This document shows positions 4,906 through 8,754 of a stretch of 8,754 nucleotides of DNA, one piece after another. The notes under the pieces are model-generated. The model was not told the DNA's origin. It ran no database searches and saw only the letters and a program-made list of their open reading frames with translations. Origin of the DNA: Candidatus Bathyarchaeota archaeon. Its GTDB lineage: Archaea > Thermoproteota > Bathyarchaeia > Bathyarchaeales > DTEX01. Every line of letters starts with the position of its first letter. Position 1 is the stretch's first letter. The position numbers and the translations under genes were made by a program. The DNA lies in the NCBI GenBank assembly GCA_003601725.1, contig PIYJ01000057.1, forward strand, positions 1 to 8,754. Reading direction: 5' to 3'.

Positions 4906-7011
4906 AAGATCTTTGAGAAGACCGTCTTCAAGCCCTTCGTTGATGGCTATTACGACGTGGAAGATCAGCTTCCAGAATACACTAGGCATATGGCTGAAGA
5001 AAAGTTTAGAGCAGAGGAAGCAAGGAAGCTCGAAGCATTTAAGTCTAAAGACTCCTTTCTGGAATATAGAAGAAGAATTAGAAGGCTCTTCCTAGAGGCT
5101 ATAGGCGGCCTCCCCGAGGAGAAATGCCCACTCAAGCCGGAGTCCACCGGCATCATCGAGAAAGAAAAATACAGAATCGAGAAGATAACATACCAGAGCC
5201 TCCCAGACTTTTATGTAACCACGCTGCTTTACGTGCCAAAGGGCTTCAGTAAACCTATGCCCGCCGTCCTGTTTCTCTGCGGCCACACTGAAGAGGCTAA
5301 GGCAGCTTCTATTTATCAGAGAGTATGTATAGATCTCGCTAGAAATGGCTTCGTCGTTCTAGCCATAGATCCGCCGGGTCAAGGGGAACTTCTTCAATAC
5401 TGGGATTCGAAGATCAGTGGAAGCCGTGTCCAATGGGGAATAAGGGAGCATTCCTACGAAGGGCTTCAATGCACGCTTGCCGGGTCGAACGTAGCTAGAT
5501 ACTTCATATGGAACGGCATCAGAGGGGTGGATTACCTATGCACGCGAAGCGAGGTGGATCCTGACAGGCTTGCTGCCACGGGGAATTCAGGGGGAGGCAC
5601 CCAGACCGCCTATATGATGCTCATGGAGGACCGATTGAAGGCCGCTGCGCCTTGCTGTTACATAACCTCCAGAGAGGCATATATCAAAACAGGTCAGCCT
5701 CACGATGCAGAACAGAACATATTTGGGGCTATAAAGAACGGCATAAACTACGATGATTATGTATGCCTCTTCGCTCCTAAACCTGCTTTGATTGGAGCCG
5801 CAGCCTACGACTTCTTCTGCATAGAGGGGACTCTTCAGTCATTCAAGAGGGCTAAGATGGCCTACAGGCTGTTCGATAAGGAAGAAAACGTTGCCTTAAC
5901 GATAGGTGAGCATACTCATGGCTTCCGAGATCCGATTCGCAGAGCGGTGATAAGATGGTTCTCAAAGCATCTGAGAGGAGAAGAGCCGAGGTTTACGGAT
6001 GAGCCTTTCGAGATTGAGAAGCCGAGTTCTCTTAACGTAACGCGAAGCGGCCAGCTACTTGGAGATAAGCCCAACGCGAAGACCATATTCGATTTAAACA
6101 ATGAATATCTCAAATCTGTCAAGCCTCCCAGAACCCGCATAGAAGACGAGGATGCTCTTCGGCTTTACGCGGCGAATCTAAGAGAAAGATTAGACCGTTT
6201 ATTAGCATTCAGCCCTGAGAGAATCAAGATTATGCCCCGAGTTATACGTGAAGAGGAAGTTGACGGCTTAACGTATGAGAAGATCTTCTTCTTTTCAGAG
6301 CCAGGGATAACCTTGACTTCAATTATGCTTTATAGATCAGGCTTGAAAGGCAAGTCTCCAGCGGTTCTGATGCTGCTGGAAGACGGAACCAACGGGATAC
6401 CAAAAGAAGAGGATACAATTAGAAGATTAGCGGAGGATGGCTACAGGGTCTTCGTTCTGGATGTAAGAGGCGTTGGAGGCGTCAGAACGAGAGCAATAAA
6501 TAATCGGATGTTACATGCGCAGCACGGGACTTTCTTTAAGCTATGCTATGACAGTTTCATGCTTGGGACAAGCCTGTTAGCTATGAGAGTATACGACGTA
6601 ACGAGAGGGCTGGATTACCTAAATTCCAGGGAGGATGTTGATCCTGACGGAATAGCATTGTATGCGAGGCGTAAGATGGCTATCTGCGGATATTTAGCTT
6701 CAGTCTTAGATGAAAGGATCAGAAGCATGCATCTTGAGGATATGCTTATTTCTTACGAGAATCTTGTTGCCACGAAGCTATATAATGAACTGTGGAATGA
6801 AGAGGTCGTTATTCACGGGTTTCTCAAAAACTTCGATCTCGTAGATCTCCTACCGGCAATGCATGGTAGAGACTATCGATTAGTAAACTTGAGAGACGGA
6901 AGGGGAAGAATAGCCTCTCGGAGATGCATTGAAAGATACTGGACAAGCATAGTGAAAGATCATTATCCCATCATCGATGACTTAACGGAACGGATTTCGA
7001 GGAAGCCTTAA
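4903..7011 (+). CDS. tandem alpha/beta hydrolase, active first domain and degenerate second
   Basis: This 702-residue protein carries two alpha/beta hydrolase units of the acetyl-xylan-esterase/prolyl-oligopeptidase-like type. Domain 1 (about 60-365) has LFLCGHTEE (123-131, oxyanion side), AIDPPGQGE (154-162), the nucleophile elbow GNSGGG with Ser229, Asp303 in AAAYDFF, and GEHTHGF with His337/His339, a complete triad. Domain 2 (about 430-675) repeats the layout: MLLEDGTNG, VLDVRGVGG (518-526) and GLDYLNSREDVDPDG, matching GVDYLCTRSEVDPDR in domain 1. At the elbow, however, it reads ALYARRKMA, with Arg590 in place of the serine, and I find no matching HxHGF. Domain 2 therefore looks catalytically dead and probably shapes the substrate site or dimer. 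There is no signal peptide, so it should act in the cytoplasm on an ester or amide. The start is TTG, forced by an upstream stop. It probably shares an operon with the aminotransferase. Confidence 0.87.
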   Translation: MKIFEKTVFKPFVDGYYDVEDQLPEYTRHMAEEKFRAEEARKLEAFKSKDSFLEYRRRIRRLFLEAIGGLPEEKCPLKPESTGIIEKEKYRIEKITYQSLPDFYVTTLLYVPKGFSKPMPAVLFLCGHTEEAKAASIYQRVCIDLARNGFVVLAIDPPGQGELLQYWDSKISGSRVQWGIREHSYEGLQCTLAGSNVARYFIWNGIRGVDYLCTRSEVDPDRLAATGNSGGGTQTAYMMLMEDRLKAAAPCCYITSREAYIKTGQPHDAEQNIFGAIKNGINYDDYVCLFAPKPALIGAAAYDFFCIEGTLQSFKRAKMAYRLFDKEENVALTIGEHTHGFRDPIRRAVIRWFSKHLRGEEPRFTDEPFEIEKPSSLNVTRSGQLLGDKPNAKTIFDLNNEYLKSVKPPRTRIEDEDALRLYAANLRERLDRLLAFSPERIKIMPRVIREEEVDGLTYEKIFFFSEPGITLTSIMLYRSGLKGKSPAVLMLLEDGTNGIPKEEDTIRRLAEDGYRVFVLDVRGVGGVRTRAINNRMLHAQHGTFFKLCYDSFMLGTSLLAMRVYDVTRGLDYLNSREDVDPDGIALYARRKMAICGYLASVLDERIRSMHLEDMLISYENLVATKLYNELWNEEVVIHGFLKNFDLVDLLPAMHGRDYRLVNLRDGRGRIASRRCIERYWTSIVKDHYPIIDDLTERISRKP

Positions 7012-7039
7012 TTTTTCCATTCAACCCAAACTATTTTTT
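7012..7039 (+). terminator. T-rich terminator after the hydrolase
   Basis: TTTTT follows the stop codon directly (7012-7016) and a six-T run sits at 7034-7039. Archaeal RNA polymerase commonly stops at such runs without a hairpin. The second run with its flanks could instead be part of a promoter for the next gene. Confidence 0.4.
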
Positions 7040-7110
7040 ATGTAAAAAGTAAAATTGAAAGAGTTAGCTTAATCTCTGAGAGACGATTTAGAAGCCGACG
7101 GGATGTTCTC

Positions 7111-7794
7111 ATGAGCAGAAAATCGTTAATTCTAAGTTTAGCCTTAGGGCTTATTCTAGGCTTATTTCTCGGATCATCATATCAGGGAAGCGCGCTTAAC
7201 GAGCTTAATCAGCAAATCGCGGATCTTAGGAAGGAGAATCAAGATTTAACCCTGTGGCTTCGGGGGAACATTACCTTCTATGAGGAGAAAGTAGGCAGCT
7301 TAGAGGATGAGATAAATCTTTTACGTTCTCGTCTTGAATCTCTGCAAACCCAGGCGAACACAACTGTGCTTGGGATCTATTTCAGTCCGAGAGGCGGATG
7401 TGAAAGTCAAGTTATAGGATGGATCGGAAGGGCAAACAGGTCGATTCACATATTGATTTATAGCTTCACGTTAGATTCAATCAGCGACGCGTTGATCGAG
7501 GCTCATAACCGCGGGGTTGAAGTCAAAGTCGTCTTTGAGAAGAATCAGATAACGAAATACAGCGAGTATCAGAAGCTGAGAGCCGCTGGAATCTCGGTTC
7601 GTAACGACACGAATTCGGGGTATATGCATGACAAGGTGATGATCATCGACGGGGTCATCGTCTTAACTGGAAGCTTCAACTGGTCGGCGCATGCGGAGAA
7701 GGTGAATAATGAGAATCTGATAATAATAAAAAGCATCTACGTCGCCGAAGTATACGAAGAGGAATTTCACAGAATATGGAGCAGCAGCATCTAG
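7111..7794 (+). CDS. membrane-anchored phospholipase-D-type nuclease with coiled coil
   Basis: This 227-residue protein has three parts. Residues 6-22 are a hydrophobic N-terminal segment, an uncleaved anchor or signal peptide. Residues 29-82 are a heptad-like coiled coil (LNELNQQIADLRKENQDL, then LEDEINLLRSRLESL). Residues 85-225 are a single phospholipase-D-type domain. The HKD motif is MHDKVMIIDG with His173, Lys175 and Asp180, followed by TGSFNWS (186-192) and NNENLII. This is the pattern of the Nuc-like nuclease family, which dimerises to bring two HKD motifs together and cleaves DNA or RNA without a metal. The coiled coil may drive that dimer, with the catalytic domain outside the membrane. 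ATG 7111 has only a weak binding site (GGGATG, 7100-7105). It is probably its own transcription unit. DNA degradation at the cell surface is inference; a lipid substrate is less likely for this subgroup. Confidence 0.88.
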   Translation: MSRKSLILSLALGLILGLFLGSSYQGSALNELNQQIADLRKENQDLTLWLRGNITFYEEKVGSLEDEINLLRSRLESLQTQANTTVLGIYFSPRGGCESQVIGWIGRANRSIHILIYSFTLDSISDALIEAHNRGVEVKVVFEKNQITKYSEYQKLRAAGISVRNDTNSGYMHDKVMIIDGVIVLTGSFNWSAHAEKVNNENLIIIKSIYVAEVYEEEFHRIWSSSI

Positions 7795-7910
7795 AAGCCT
7801 CCCTTAGAGAATCATGAAATGACGGTTCATAATGCCCTGGAATTCCCGTAGAGAAAGCTATCTTCCAACCATGCGGGAAGTATAAGAAATATGTGAAAAA
7901 TTGATGAGAA

Positions 7911-7953
7911 ATTAATGATTCAAAAACTTGTTTTTCCTTCAAAAATCATTAAT
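7911..7953. repeat. 10-bp perfect inverted repeat with inner hairpin
   Basis: ATTAATGATT (7911-7920) is exactly complementary to AATCATTAAT (7944-7953) across a 23-base loop. Inside the loop AAAAAC-TT-GTTTTT (7922-7935) is itself a perfect stem, followed by CC. The T-run fits termination of the nuclease transcript, about 120 bases past its stop; a protein-binding site is the alternative. Confidence 0.55.
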
Positions 7954-7971
7954 ATTTCAATAATTACTCAA

Positions 7972-8005
7972 GTTCAGACGTAAAATCCAGATGGAGAGTC
8001 TGAAC
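7972..8005. repeat. 8-bp perfect inverted repeat upstream of the pilin gene
   Basis: GTTCAGAC (7972-7979) is exactly complementary to GTCTGAAC (7998-8005) with an 18-base loop. It begins 19 bases after the previous inverted repeat and ends about 113 bases before the pilin start. It could be a regulator-binding site or a structured leader. Confidence 0.5.
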
Positions 8006-8118
8006 CGACAAGTCGCATTCAAGTAGGATACATGATATTCCATTCTGTCTGTGTAGTGGATATACGCACAAATCAAAATATCGTCTTCTGGACTCAACAA
8101 TTCTCCAGTGAGAGATAA

Positions 8119-8688
8119 ATGAAACGACTATTCAACAGTGAGAAAGCGCTCAGCACAGTGGTTACCACATTGATAATCTTGGTTGTCTCGGTGCTTCTAG
8201 CAGGAGTCGTCACGATGTACGCGATCAACATAACCTCAACGAGAACCCAACAGGAAGACCTACGGATCACAAAGCAGAAGGTCTGGGTGCTTAGTAACGG
8301 AACAGCATACGCGGCCTTCTCGATAGATAACGTCGGCGGAAGAGACATACTCATAGATAAGATACAGGTGAGAGGTGTTGAGGCATCGTGGTCCAGCGTC
8401 CACTATCTAAGGCTAAGCTCATCCTTCTCTACCTCGCTTAATCCCCCAACCAGCACATACTTCACCTCTTGGTCCTCCTTCACCTATACCAGTTCGACAT
8501 CCGGCAGCTTCTCCACCACAAGCAGTGATCTGCCTTTGGCTTCAGGAGACACCATGGTGATCTACATCTCCAGCCCCGACAGCATAGACCGCAGTGACAT
8601 AGGAACAACCGTTGGAATCACCGTCTTCACAGAGAACGCTCAGTACTACGTTGAATGCAATGTAGAGACAGCGGTAACCGCATCATAG
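8119..8688 (+). CDS. type IV pilin-like protein with class III signal peptide
   Basis: This 189-residue protein should be an archaeal pilin or pseudopilin. The N terminus MKRLFNSEKA is a short basic leader; a prepilin peptidase (PibD/EppA type) would cut after Ala10, exposing LSTVVTTLIILVVSVLL (11-27), the hydrophobic helix that assembles the fibre core. A globular beta-rich part follows, with FSIDNVGGRDILIDKIQV (68-85), a sequence style typical of archaeal pilins. Residues 90-137 are unusually rich in Ser and Thr, a likely exposed and possibly glycosylated stretch, and the C-terminal part ends in strands (GITVFTENAQYY). The binding site before ATG 8119 is weak (GTGAGAG, 8108-8114). No assembly ATPase or platform gene is in the window, so it depends on machinery elsewhere. 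It closes with its own hairpin terminator. Confidence 0.85.
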   Translation: MKRLFNSEKALSTVVTTLIILVVSVLLAGVVTMYAINITSTRTQQEDLRITKQKVWVLSNGTAYAAFSIDNVGGRDILIDKIQVRGVEASWSSVHYLRLSSSFSTSLNPPTSTYFTSWSSFTYTSSTSGSFSTTSSDLPLASGDTMVIYISSPDSIDRSDIGTTVGITVFTENAQYYVECNVETAVTAS

Positions 8689-8701
8689 ATCTAGGCAGTA
8701 A

Positions 8702-8730
8702 TGAGGCGGCTTCCGCCTCACCTCTTTTTC
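8702..8730 (+). terminator. hairpin terminator after the pilin gene
   Basis: TGAGGCGG-CTT-CCGCCTCA (8702-8720) is a perfect 8-bp GC-rich stem with a 3-base loop, followed by CCTCTTTTTC. It lies 13 bases past the pilin stop and has the form of a factor-independent terminator on the plus strand. Confidence 0.8.
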
Positions 8731-8754
8731 TCAATTCGAGATCGATTTTTCAAT

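Larger units (their letters stand above)
7795..8118. other. gene-free AT-rich stretch with inverted repeats
   Basis: I find no convincing gene in these 324 bases. They contain a long inverted repeat (7911-7953), a second one (7972-8005), and a possible TATA-like GGATATAC (8058-8065) that would start the pilin mRNA near 8087. No tRNA or box C/D pattern is seen. Confidence 0.6.

Noticed and set aside
1..7083. CTCTGAGAG at 1-9 and again at 7075-7083 as element ends
   Set aside because: It is a short palindrome, the flanks differ, and there is no transposase or integrase between them.
1..8754. CRISPR array, tRNA or rRNA
   Set aside because: No regularly spaced repeats, cloverleaf or rRNA-like sequence was found on either strand.

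Overview
The window looks like a chromosomal segment of an archaeon, most likely a thermophilic member of the Thermoproteota/TACK side (for example a Bathyarchaeia-like lineage). That placement is inference from style, as there is no marker gene. The supporting signs are a VapBC module with an AbrB-type antitoxin, TATA-like boxes about 25 bases before plausible transcript starts, GGAGG-type ribosome binding sites, a class III (prepilin) signal peptide of the archaeal type, and proteins rich in Arg, Lys, Glu and Ile.

Layout. (1) 91-857, minus strand: a vapB-vapC toxin-antitoxin operon. The antitoxin is intact, but the PIN-domain toxin is frameshifted by an exact 10-bp tandem duplication. Removing one copy restores a 150-residue PIN protein with all its acidic residues. 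(2) 1058-3200, plus strand: a three-gene operon of a four-helix membrane protein, an ArsB/NhaD-like ion transporter whose start codon overlaps the previous stop, and a small basic protein. (3) 3201-3446: a gene-free stretch with two consecutive potential hairpins and a promoter. (4) 3447-7011, plus strand: a class III PLP enzyme resembling glutamate-1-semialdehyde aminomutase, followed by a 702-residue tandem alpha/beta hydrolase. The hydrolase starts at TTG; its first half keeps a Ser-Asp-His triad and its second half has lost the nucleophile. (5) 7111-7794: a membrane-anchored or secreted single-HKD phospholipase-D-type nuclease with a coiled coil. (6) 7795-8118: an AT-rich gene-free stretch with two perfect inverted repeats. 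(7) 8119-8688: a type IV pilin-like protein with a Ser/Thr-rich middle, closed by a strong hairpin terminator.

How the genes may work together. The transporter operon probably handles an anion or an Na+/H+ exchange at the membrane. The aminotransferase-hydrolase pair looks like a small catabolic or modification pathway in which an ester or amide is cleaved and an amino group is moved, but the substrate is not visible in the sequence. The nuclease and pilin both face outwards and lie near each other, which is compatible with a role in surface DNA handling or with chance. The clearest anomaly is the broken toxin with its healthy antitoxin. The most unusual proteins are the half-dead tandem hydrolase and the aminotransferase lacking a usual loop.
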